Source of the DNA: Panax quinquefolius
Taxonomy: Eukaryota; Streptophyta; Magnoliopsida; Apiales; Araliaceae
Reading direction: 5' to 3'
Assembly (NCBI GenBank): GCA_020205615.1
Contig: CM035170.1
Span: 34,038,123 to 34,102,122, forward strand
Length of the DNA: 64,000 nucleotides
Shown here: one piece after another, positions 34,971 through 44,593 of the stretch
Numbering within the stretch: position 1 is the stretch's first letter
Layout of the letters: every line of letters starts with the position of its first letter
Made by a program: the position numbers and the translations under genes
Notes under the pieces: model-generated
The model's database searches: none
Seen by the model: only the letters and a program-made list of their open reading frames with translations
What the model was told of the DNA's origin: nothing

Positions 34971-35440
34971 CTATAGCGACGGTCGCCGACCGTCGCTATA
35001 GATAAAAAGACCGTCGCTATAGGCTATAGCGACGATCGGCGACCGTCGCTATAGAAGCTGTCGCTGAAACCTATAGCGACGGTTTTTTATCTATAGTGAT
35101 GGCCCGACCGTCGCCAGAAAACTCCACAAAAACGCGCTTAAAGTTTTTAACCGACGGTCAGATAATCGCTTACCGTCGCTAAAGAAGATTTGGCACGAAA
35201 ATTGCTGAGGGCTATTGCGACGGTCGACCGTCGCTATAGGTAAGATCTACTGCGACGTTTGGCGACCGTCGCTATAGGTGTTATTTGGCGCGAATGTGAG
35301 GTGTATTGCGACGGTCGTGGTTGTCGTTATAGGTGAGATTCGGCGTGAATTTGAGGTGTATTGCGACGGTCGTGGCCGTCGCTATAGGTGTTTGGCGCCA
35401 AATAATTAACTTTTAGAAACGGTCCTGACTGTCGCTATAT
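34971..35440. repeat. Subterminal repeats of the CACTA element, left
   Basis: About a dozen copies of GCGACGGTC or its complement GACCGTCGC, many within TATAGCGACGG. The first two form a 15 bp inverted pair (34971-34985 and 34987-35001) around one base. Spacers such as 'ggcgcgaa' also repeat. Confidence 0.9.
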
Positions 35441-35796
35441 CTTTTCCAAATTTTTTAAGAATTATACAATACAATATTTCTTATTTATTTTACCTGTTAA
35501 GAAGCATAACTACATTCAACCATCCAATCTGAATATAACATTTACAAATAAAAGAATAAAACAAATAAAGTCTATTAACATATTGTTACATAACCATAAC
35601 CATCCAAAAATACTGTTACTATGTATATACATAACCATCCAAAATACTGTTACTATGTATCAAAACAATACATAACCAGTAGCACATTTAACATATTTTC
35701 AGTATCACATTTAACAAATTTTCATCCAAAATAGTGTTACATCTAACAAATTTCCAACTGCACATGTAACATATGTCTCTAGCAGCACGAGACATG

Positions 35797-36260
35797 TCAC
35801 AAGTCCTCTATAGGATTATTTGATCCACTAATATCACCATTATCTCCTTCTGTGGATCGATCCTACAAATTAATTATCAAGTAAACTTGTTAATCCATAC
35901 AAACAGAGTGATAAAGCAAAAATTTTAAGTATAAGTAGAGTGAGAGAGCAACACCTGATTGTTGGAATGAGCATTTGGAACTGATGACTTCTTCATAAAT
36001 TCGGTCATCATTGATAATAGTTCATCCACTTTCCTTGCAGTATCATCTCCTTTTTCCCGCACATTTTTCAACTCAGCTTTCAATTCTTGATTCTCACGTT
36101 GTACCTCATTATTTGTGTCACGAGGCCCCCAAGTGTTTGTAGCTGTGGCACCAACTCCACCTTGTCGAAGTCTACCACGTCGCTCTGGTCCAAGAACTTG
36201 TGCAAGTATATCATTCCGTCTCGTATTTCATCGCTTTCACCGGTCCGATTCTTGAGTTTT
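35797..36260 (-). pseudogene. C-terminal exons of a CACTA-associated TNP-like protein
   Basis: On the minus strand, one exon (to 35955) encodes NDILAQVLGPERRGRLRQGG, a TWGPRDTNNEVQRENQELKA stretch and a coiled-coil-like tail. I recognise this as the C-terminal part of plant Ptta/En/Spm-type transposon proteins. A splice donor (CAG/GT at 35955-35953) and acceptor (TTTGTAG ending at 35863) join it in phase to a last exon, 35862-35797, encoding DRSTEGDNGDISGSNNP to a TGA. Upstream, the frame breaks near 36235 although QEKIIELKKTQESDR continues the protein. The rest of the gene is not found. Confidence 0.65.
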
Positions 36261-38700
36261 CTTTAACTCAATAATTTTTTCCTGTGAAAATATACAATGC
36301 AAAATATACATAACTTAAATATACAAGGCAGTTCAACATAACTTAAAGAAGAGTAGCAAATAATTTCTTTCCAAGGCTGTATCCAAGCTTGTTTGCTTAG
36401 TCTTTGTCAGGATTCAGTCACATACTAAGTTGTTGCATTAGCTTTTTGGCTAGAATAGGAAACCATATGAAGAAGGTGACTTCCAATACAATGAGAAGGC
36501 ATCAACTAATAGTAGTAATTCTTTCTTTTTTTAACTAATCATTTCAGACAGGACGTTCAATTTTGGTTCACTACTTAATTCAAGTAATAATTTATTGATT
36601 TGAAGCAAACCAAACACTACTTAATTCAAGTCTATTAAACAAAGTCAGCAATACCGTTTATAGTAAAACTAAATTCTCCCCTAAAAACAGAAAACATGGA
36701 CTCTATGAACTCCAAAAATGAACTCTATGAACTCCAAAAATGAGAACTGAGTTGGACTCTAAAAACAGAAAACATGGACTCTATGGACTCTAAATTCTTC
36801 TTATATATAAGAACTGAGTTGGTTTTTTGATTTGATTCATCACAATGAACACCAAAAATGGCAACTAACATTTTAGAGATGTAATTAGGACAACAAAACT
36901 TCAAGAACAAAGATCTGCCGCGAAGAAGTTCTTAGGAGCGAGGCACATAGAATTTTCGTGGTATGATACTAATGTTTGTGAAGGAGGTGTATCTTTGAAG
37001 ACTCGAATTTGGACAATAGTATAAATGTTTGATCATGATGAAATGGCGTGGGGTTGTTTTCAAAAAAGAATGAGCAGTCTGTGTAAGGGTTTACTAGAAG
37101 TGCAAAGAACTTGGTATAACTCAAAGTTAACAACAAAAATCATGCATCATTTAAATTATAGCATTGTATCTCAATTCTCAATAGAGTAAAGGCACAATTA
37201 TAACTGATAATTAAAAATGCAGAAGATTTTTTTTTGGAAAAGGCAAAAACATAAAGTCACAATTATAAAGATAAACTAATCAGGAAGAGAATAATTGCTA
37301 TTTTTGTCAATGCTAAGTTGCTAACTGCTCCTAATTCTTTCTATATTGCTGCTAGCTGCATGTTTCAAACAAAACAAAAAAGGTGTATGTAAGATTTATG
37401 CCAAGTCCCCTTCCCACCACCCAGGTTGATTAAAGATAATAGAGAGAAATATACTAAAACAAGTACTAAATCACTAGCAAGCTATAGATTTCAAACTAAC
37501 ATTTGGTGTTAGATTTACTTTTATGTAGACCCCATAAAATAGTACCACCATGGTCAGAGACACCTGTTCTCTTCAAAACTTAGGGCTTGTTAAGATTTAG
37601 GGCTTCTTAAAATAGCGAGGATTTTTAGGGCAATCAAGCATGCAACTAAAACAAGTACAAGATTTTGTTACTCGACCCTTTTCACCCACTTTCATATATC
37701 GTATATAGAATCAGAATTTATAGGGTGAACTGCAAAATTATTTCTTTTGGAAGTTTGCTTTAGATGATAAACCTGGAGTGCGGTGGTATTTACTTTATTT
37801 ATTTACACCTGAAGAAGCCGGATCTAAAATTACATGTATATGGAGGATGAGAGATTGAGATGTTATGTAATACGTCCAAACATGAGTCGCACCATTTACA
37901 CAACAAACATATAATAAGCTCCTCGCTTGTATTTTTTACATTACAACACACCTATCCTTTGATAGTTTTGAATCGGCTTGGAAGACAACGAGGGCAAGTT
38001 CCTCCTTGATACCGCTTGACAAAGTGCCTTTAATTTACGAATATTAATATGATTACGAATATCACTCAAATTCTGAGTGAAGTATCAAAGTTAATCTTGT
38101 ATTCCAATATCAAACCATCCCCTCATCGGAAAAATTCATGGCTTGCTTTTTGCATGTGTCTAACACCATGTTAAAATGAACAAAATGAATAGAAAGTTGA
38201 AAACCTACCTAGGGCCTCAGAATCAGTCTTGAACCTGGCCGGTGGTTGGTTCTTTGTGAATTACGTTCTTCTTTGTTGCTCAAATTCCTCTTTGTTGAAA
38301 GTGCTACGCCAATTGCGAGATCAAAAGCATCACAACATATCCCACTCAAGAAGACCAAGAATGGTAGAGTTTTCCCCTAACAAATATATTCACCGCACTA
38401 AGACTACCACAAGATAATATAAATAATTATTAAAAAGTCCAGTGTAGCAACCAATTTGACCCACAAACAACAATATGGAACCCGAACAAAACGGATTAAA
38501 AAGGCGTGTGCCGTAGATGCTGAGGAAAGGTAGGATAATTACTTGAAAGCTGGAATGTTCTCTGTCTTTGGATTGTCAATCTGGCAAGATAATCCTCGAA
38601 AAATATTAGTTGGAATAAGTCTTTTTGCATAAAAGCCATTACTGAAAAATGAAAAACAAAGTTAAAACAGAGGGAAGAGGAACGTACCACAGTAGTAAGC
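36261..38700. other. Internal AT-rich region of the CACTA element
   Basis: No reading frame on either strand resembles a transposase or any host protein I know. It contains a short imperfect repeat near 36690-36790 ('actctatgaactccaaaaatg'-like). Probably the decayed body of a formerly larger element. Confidence 0.55.
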
Positions 38701-38709
38701 TCCCTGCAG

Positions 38710-38937
38710 AATCGACTGATTCAGATGTTGATTTGGGGGGAAAGAACATAATCGACGATTGAGATGTTGATTTGGGGGAAAGAACAGGAGAGATTTATGA
38801 CTGATAAAACGCCCACCCTTGAAAATCGACTGATTCAAATGTTGATTTGGGGGGAAAGAACAGAATCGACGATTGAGATGTTGATTTGGGGGAAAGAACA
38901 GGAGAGATTTATGACTGATAAAATGCCCACCCTTGAA
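38710..38937. repeat. 114 bp tandem duplication in the CACTA element
   Basis: Two copies (38710-38823 and 38824-38937), each starting 'aatcgactgattca' and itself containing two 'gatgttgatttgggg(g)gaaagaac' segments. They differ at a few bases only. Confidence 0.85.
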
Positions 38938-39049
38938 ACCCTTGTTATTATCTACGCCTCCCTTTGACACTCGTTAAAATCCCAAATAAAAAATTCCTAT
39001 ACCGACAGCCAACTAGGGATCCTCTGAATAGACTACCTCTAGAGGCCTA

Positions 39050-39140
39050 TCGCCGAAGCGGCCGATTATGGCAATCACGCTATATACATCTATTGCGATG
39101 GTTCTGCCCCGACCGTCGCTAAATCCCGTCGCTATAGATT
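39050..39140. repeat. Subterminal repeats of the CACTA element, right
   Basis: Copies of GACCGTCGC and 'cgtcgctatag' close to the right terminal repeat, fewer than on the left. Confidence 0.8.
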
Positions 39141-39155
39141 GATTTTCTAGTAGTG

Positions 39156-39829
39156 TTAGGAAATGTGTGTATAATAACATGTTATGTGATGTGTTTGTTT
39201 TAGGAATTTTATCCTGCAAAACGGATGTCAGCTGTTTGTAATACAGGATAGCATGTTAAATATGTATATGTACACATTTCTTCATATTTCTCATTACATG
39301 GAGATGAATATGGAATGAAATTACAAGTAATTGATTTTACAAGTAATTTAAAATGAGAAAGCATGAAGAGACTTTCCTCCATATTGGGTTTATCAGAGGC
39401 TGACGTATATTAGGTTACTCTCGTGGCTTTTTGGCATGAAGGTTCCCAAATCATCGCAATTTACTCAACGGGAAATTAATCCAGTCTTTCAACTGGAGCG
39501 AATTTGGGTGGTGCCTTTCCTGAGCCTCGCGGGAATTAGTCTTCCTACGACTCCAATAATCAAACACCGACATGATAGCCTCCTGGTGGAGAGACCACAC
39601 AACATACATTCACATACATCGCGTCTCACCGTATGAAAATGATGACATGTATGAAGCACTAATATCACAAGCATATATGGTGCGAAGCACTAAGTGCAAT
39701 AAGTAAATGCATTCGTACACATTCATCATAAATGTAAATACAACATCCGCACACAAGCAGATAATAGTTTTGAAAAATTGGAATATCGGCTTAAGTCCTC
39801 TTACTGGAGTCCCCAACAGAGTCGCCACC
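39156..39829 (-). other. 5' leader of A2
   Basis: Non-coding sequence between gag (interrupted by the CACTA element) and the primer site. 39475-39829 matches the A0 leader at 1-349, including 'cctttcctgag' and 'cctcctggtggag'. No conserved protein. Confidence 0.7.
39810..39827 (-). other. Primer binding site of A2
   Basis: The minus strand reads TGGCGACTCTGTTGGGGA, two bases inside the 5' LTR. It resembles the tRNA-Arg-type site I associate with Ogre/Tat elements; the tRNA assignment is from memory. Confidence 0.78.
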
Positions 39830-40548
39830 TGTCGACGTCGGGATTTTTATTTGTCCCTTTCCGTTACTTGTTCTTTGGTGTTCTCATGTTAGGTGAGATT
39901 TGTTTGAAAAAACAAGTGAAAAAGGTCCGACATGTATAATGTCGACGATGGACTGTTAAGAGTCACCAGTTGGTTTTTTTAAATAGTTGTACCAACACAG
40001 CCGAGAAAAGGTTTGCACATTAACCCAAAGATCTTTGCTAAATGCAATTGCGGTGAAATCGAGATTCATTAGGGTCCAAGGACTTGATTATGCTGGAGGA
40101 AGGTGTTAGGCACTTTTCGAACATCCGTGTTACCACGGTGATCGCCATTTTCAAGAAATTGTTATCTAAATGTGTGTGTATGAGTCGGTGTCTTTGATTA
40201 TTTGGAAGTAGTCTGCGAGGCCTCGTTTGCACTTATATATATATGTGGTTTGAATTTATGTAAAAATTCAATTTTAGCAAATATAAGCGATGACGTTTTA
40301 TAAAAGAGGTTTTTCAAACCCTTATGCTCAATAGTAATTGAGACCTTTTACACTTCCATTTTATTAAGTGTTCGGCTTGATTGTTTTTATTTTTGAGATG
40401 CGAAGCATCTATAAGAAAATAATATACAAAATAATGATGACTTCCTCATGGGTATGAAAACCATCTGAGGAAATTCAGACATCGCAGATAAATTTACAAG
40501 ATGCTTACAGCTGAAAAAGGTCCATCACGGGAACCGAATCTAGATCCA

Positions 40549-40580
40549 CTAGGCTGAATCTGTGATCACATGATTCCTAG
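40549..40580. other. Nested palindrome in the A2 LTR
   Basis: CTAGG-GAATC-TGTGATCACA-GATTC-CCTAG arms are nested around a perfect 10 bp palindrome at 40561-40570. In the A1 LTR (10287-10307) the inner two layers are intact but the outer left arm has mutated (AATAAG). Confidence 0.8.
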
Positions 40581-40659
40581 GCTCACATTATGCTGCAATT
40601 TGTATGAAAGCAGTAAGCAGGTATATATATAAGCTGTAAATATATAAATACAAACATGA

Positions 40660-40870
40660 TCAGCCACCACGAAGCACCTCCATGGGGGATCAGAAAAATG
40701 TAAATAAAGCTGTAAAAGCCATCAACCGCCACAGAGGAAACTCCAGGCGGGACGAAACGTAAATAAAGCTGTAAAAGTGATTAACTGCCTCGAAGTAAAC
40801 TCCAGGCAGGAGGAAACGTAAAGAAATCTATAAAAGAGATCAACCACCACGAAGTAAACTCCAGGTGGGA

Positions 40871-40880
<10 letters not shown>
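40660..40880. repeat. Minisatellite of hairpin units, A2 LTR
   Basis: Units of about 60 bp with stems CCGCC/GGCGG (40726-40730, 40746-40750), CTGCC/GGCAG (40785-40789, 40805-40809) and CCACC/GGTGG (40844-40848, 40864-40868). The sequence between the arms is nearly constant (AAACTCCA before the right arm). Confidence 0.88.
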
Positions 40881-40921
<41 letters not shown>

Positions 40922-40945
40922 CGTGCTCATAAATGTAGAGGATAT

Positions 40946-41001
<56 letters not shown>

Positions 41002-41056
41002 CAAGTAAACGCTCAGGATGTAAAATCGTGTTCATCGAACAAAGTCCAAACACACA

Positions 41057-41092
<36 letters not shown>

Positions 41093-41238
41093 GCAAAGAA
41101 GCGCGCCTGCATCAAGTCTAAGCTCATCGAACAAAGTCCAACACACAGTTCATATATATATAAGTATATATATATAAGACAATAAACGCTCCAGACCGAA
41201 GTCTAGGCTCAATCGAGGCATAACTCGATAATGTTAGT

Positions 41239-41270
<32 letters not shown>
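40870..41270. repeat. AT microsatellites with conserved spacers, A2 LTR
   Basis: AT runs of 15-55 bp alternate with 'gcaagtaaacgctc...atcgaacaaagtcc' spacers, in the same order as in A1 but with different run lengths. The spacer at 41180-41222 contains CC-AGAC-cga-a-GTCT-a-GG. Confidence 0.85.
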
Positions 41271-41286
<16 letters not shown>

Positions 41287-41602
41287 GTATATACAAACTG
41301 AAATAAAACCATGGACCGAAGTCCGGGCAAACACACGCAACACGACTCTCAACGTGAAGAAGGGTGTGTGCAAAGATGAAGAGAAATACTTTAAAGTGTG
41401 TGAGAAGGCTTATAGTGGGCTGCCAAAGAATACTTCTATATCTTTAAAGGGATGAATGATTGGCTCCCGCCGGTACAAAATTAGCTATATGTGAGCTCAC
41501 AAGTGTTTAAAATGAGAAAGTACTCAATATAGAGAGAGTACGGAGCAAATTTGACAGGGCTTCCTCGCCTCTTTTTTCTTACAAATGGCCACCCCAAGCC
41601 CT

Positions 41603-41612
41603 CTATTTATAT
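41603..41612 (-). promoter_or_regulatory. TATA box of the A2 LTR
   Basis: Minus-strand ATATAAATAG, at the same place as TCTATAAATA in the A1 LTR. Presumed core promoter for gag-pol RNA. Confidence 0.55.
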
Positions 41613-42017
41613 GGGGGGAGCCGCATGTGTACCTGTGGCCAGCCGCAGGTGTACCTGAGGCTACCCGGGTTACCCCAGGTTTCGCGGGTCGCGTCGTCTC
41701 GAAGTACGTGCACGTAGGCACTGTAATGTCCTCTCGAACTTTCAAAATTGCAATCCGAGCATCCGACTGAGGTATATAAGACCTATTTTGGACCGCCGTT
41801 GTCGAGATTTACACAATAGCATGGGATTAGAGGTTGTACGAATTCAGGAAGACGGGGACGGTGCCCTCCTGTCTTCAAGCTATAAATTCTATCCATTACC
41901 CTGCGTAATAGTCACTCGGGATTAGTTTTCCTTGATTCTTTTGGGACATTGTCGTGTAGAAATATATGTATGAAATGTTGAGAAGACATGATGTGGCGTC
42001 AAGGTGGCGAGATGATA

Positions 42018-42510
42018 ACTTTGCCCCTCACCAGGGTTATCGCTGGTTTGAGCTTGTAAAACAGACGTTGCTCAGGGTTATCTCTGAGAATTAGCTGCTG
42101 CAAGTGTTGAAGGTCCTCAGTGTCATCTCTGAGGTATGCCTGTCTTCCCGGGGTTAGGTTCAGGTCTGGTATTGAGTGCCTCGGTGTGAGTGTCGAGGTT
42201 GAAGCTGATTGCATGTACTTGAAATAAGAATTTCTGAGGTCATCGCCGGAACTGCATTCCTTGGGGTTATCACCAAGGTTGGTAGCTGCTACTCCCAGTG
42301 TTGGGACTGAGACTGGATACCTCGGGGTTATCTCCGAGATTAATCGGTCTTCTCTGGTGGAATTTCCGGTATTGGAACTACATGCCTCGGGGTTATCTCC
42401 GAGGTTGGAACTGTTAATCTCGGTGTGTGTTCCTGGGTTGAGACTGAACTGCCGGTAGTATCCGGACTGGATGTGAGTTGTCTTCCAGGGTTATCTCTGA
42501 AAGATGAATC
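42018..42510. repeat. GTTATC-loop hairpin array, A2 LTR
   Basis: Paired arms around a near-constant loop: CCAG/CTGG (42031-42046), CTCAG/CTGAG (42071-42088), CCTCAG/CTGAGG (42115-42134), CCTTGG/CCAAGG (42259-42278), CTCGG/CCGAG (42321-42338), CCTCGG/CCGAGG (42385-42404) and CTTCCAG/CTGAAAG with one mismatch (about 42482-42502). TCCCA/TGGGA (42293-42306) is a further hairpin with another loop. Spacers contain 'ttggaactg'-like sequence. Confidence 0.88.
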
Positions 42511-42822
42511 TGCCCTCCTGCAATGTTAGTGACAGGTATGCAGAAAATTTCGAGTATCTACAGTGACGTAAACCCCTCTTTTGTATAATTAAAGGGTAGT
42601 CTTTTTATAAATCCCAATTTTTGTGAAAGTCAATCGCGGGATATAAATGTAATAGCTTTTGGCTATAAAAAAGCAAATTGTAAATAGTTTTAACTATAAA
42701 GAAGCATATGAATATAATGAAGTTTTTATTTACTGTGCTTGGTTGTGTATGAGTTATTATTTGCCAAATAATAATTTAGTAAGTAAATAAGTAATAATGG
42801 AACTTTATTTATTTAATCAGAA

Positions 42823-43911
42823 ATGTCGCCAAGAAGAAGACAACGTAATCAGGAGGCGGAATCACATAACGATAATCAAGGGGGTCAAAATAACCCTATG
42901 CAAGAGTTTGTTTATTTATTAACGGCTGCATTTAACCAAACCAGGGGTAGAGCACCCGCGGGACCTAAGGTAGCCAGAACGACTACCTTTAAAGAATTTA
43001 AAAGCGTAGGTCCGCCTGAGTTCAAAGGAATGACGGACCCAATGGAGGCCCAGACATGGGTAAAAGATATAGAAAAGGCATTTGTTATTACAAATGTAGC
43101 TGAGGCGCAAAAGACTTCTTTTGCGACTTACATGATGAAGGGGGAAGCCAACTACTGGTGGGAGGCTCACCGGGGTGGGGCTAGAACAGATGATGTTACA
43201 TGGGAATAGTTCAAGAAGGTATTTTTCGAGAACTACTTTCCTACTAGCATGCAGGGTAGGATGGAGATTAAGTTCCTAGAACTTAAGCAGGTGGACATGA
43301 CGGTTCCCCAATATGCGACCAAATTCAATAAATTGGCAAGGTTTGCTCCACACCAAGTGGACACAGAAGAGAGGAAGGCTTGTAGGTTTGAGCAGGGCCT
43401 GAAACCATGGCTCTATAGTAGGATTTCGGTATTCCAGAGTGCTTCCTATGGGACTATTCTGGAAAAAGCAATAATAGCAGAGGGTGGTAGTGAGGTGTTG
43501 ACCCAATACCACAAAGAAAGAAAGAATAAGAGTAAGGGAGAGGGAGGAACCAAGGCAGAGGGTGCCAGTGGTAGTGGAAGTATGCCAAAAAGGAAGAGTT
43601 TTAACTCCGGGAATACTGTGGTGAAACAAGGGGATCCTAAACGTAGGATGGAGGCATGCAAGACATGCAAAAAGACTCATCTGAGAGTTTATCTGGAGGG
43701 GAAATTAGTTTGTTATAACTGTGAGCATAAGGGAAATATATCACCCAACTGTCTTAATCCTAAGAAGAACCAGGGCTGTTTTGTTTGTGGGTCGATGGAC
43801 AACATGGAAAAAAATTGCCCGAATAAGGGATCTGAGGGTAGTAAGGGTTTTGGTAGTGGTAAGTTAGCCATTACTGGACCAACACCATCATTGGGTAGAC
43901 CCTCAGCCTGA
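42823..43911 (+). pseudogene. gag: gag of E
   Basis: It starts at an ATG (42823) with MSPRRRQRNQEAE. Capsid blocks: FKSVGPPEFKGMTDPMEAQT, WVKDIEKAFVI, GEANYWWEAHR and YFPTSMQGRMEIKFLELKQ. In-frame TAG at 43207-43209 (after VTWE) and TGA at 43909-43911 (expected ART). Two CCHC knuckle positions are visible, CYNCEHKGNISPNC and CFVCGSMDNMEKNC, but in both the zinc-binding His is Asn. Family role: capsid and nucleocapsid. Confidence 0.88.
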
Positions 43912-44593
43912 ACTTTTAAAATGACTGTCCAAGATGCGGTTGCATCAGTGGATGTAGTAGCAGGTATCATTCCAGTCAATAAAAATAAATGCTTATGTGT
44001 TATTTGACTCGGGTGCTACATGTTCTTTTATAGCATGTGGATTTGCTAAACAACTAGGATTAAACCCTGAAAAGCTAGAAATACCTTTAGACGTTAAGGT
44101 AGCAAATGAAGAGATAATTCCCATTGAACACATTCATAAGAATTATTTCATAGATATTAGAGGTAACAAATTATCGGTAGATCTTTTACCGATAAGGTTG
44201 AGAGAATTCGATGTAATTCTCGGTATGGATTTGTTAATTAACCATAGAGCGATAATAGATTGTCATAGAAAGAGTGTAAACCTAAGGCTTTCTAAGAAAC
44301 CTGAGGTGGTGTTTTATGGTAATAAATCACTGGGACGCTCTTGTTGTCTAACCATGACACAAGCTAGGAATATGTTGAAAAAAGGGTGTAAGGATTACAT
44401 GTGCCAAGTGGTGGATACCCAAAGAGTGGGAGCATCATTGGAACAGATACCGGTGGTACAAGATTTTGCGGATGTATTTCCAGAGGTGTTACCTGGTATT
44501 CTGCCGGATAGGTAGGTCAAATTTGTGATTGATTTGTTGACGGGTACGGCACCAGTTTCAAAGCACCATATAGGATGGCGCTAGTATAGATGA
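43912..44593 (+). pseudogene. pol: Protease and RT start of E
   Basis: The frame changes near 43978, just before AYVLFDSGATCSFIA, the aspartic protease active site (D-S-G). LPIRLREFDVILGMDLL and HRAIIDCHRKSVNLRL follow, then VVQDFADVFPEVLPG, the start of RT. TAG at 44513-44515 and a one-base loss near 44563 break it. F is inserted at 44594. Confidence 0.85.

Larger units (their letters stand above)
34953..39155. mobile_element. CACTA DNA transposon, apparently non-autonomous
   Basis: 4203 bp with perfect 15 bp terminal inverted repeats (CACTACTAGAAAATC and GATTTTCTAGTAGTG) and a 3 bp target duplication TTA (34950-34952, 39156-39158). Subterminal regions (34971-35440 and 39050-39140) are filled with copies of CTATAGCGACGGTCG in both orientations, the kind of array bound by CACTA TNP-type proteins. 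The only coding remnant is the minus-strand exon pair at 35797-36260; no DDE transposase is recognisable. It sits between the A2 leader and gag, 13 bp from the gag ATG. Confidence 0.93.
24028..42562 (-). mobile_element. Element A2: Tat/Ogre-type Ty3/gypsy retrotransposon
   Basis: Read on the minus strand: 5' LTR (42562-39830), primer site, leader, CACTA insertion, gag, protease, linker with a G-patch-like segment, RT, RNase H, a second RNase H, integrase, then a plus-strand (antisense) ORF before the border with C at 24027. The 3' LTR is missing. A second RNase H and an additional antisense ORF are features I associate with the Tat lineage. Stops and frameshifts are spread through the coding part. 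Confidence 0.88.
39830..42562 (-). repeat. 5' LTR of A2
   Basis: 2733 bp; plus-strand view TGTCGACGTCGGG to GAGTATCTACA. It is uninterrupted, unlike the A1 LTR, and carries the same modules: a nested palindrome (40549-40580), hairpin minisatellites (40660-40880), AT runs with spacers (40870-41270), a minus-strand TATA box (41603-41612) and the GTTATC-loop hairpin array (42018-42510). No conserved coding region. It abuts the leader of E at 42563 without a matching target duplication. Confidence 0.92.

Noticed and set aside
35870..36260. Host gene on the minus strand
   Set aside because: It lies between CACTA ends and its protein resembles CACTA-associated proteins.
3233..42562. A single intact Tat/Ogre element spanning both A-type LTRs
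   Set aside because: The flanks (GGAAG and GTGAC) do not form a target duplication, and integrase, RNase H and RT sequences occur twice, so two copies are involved.
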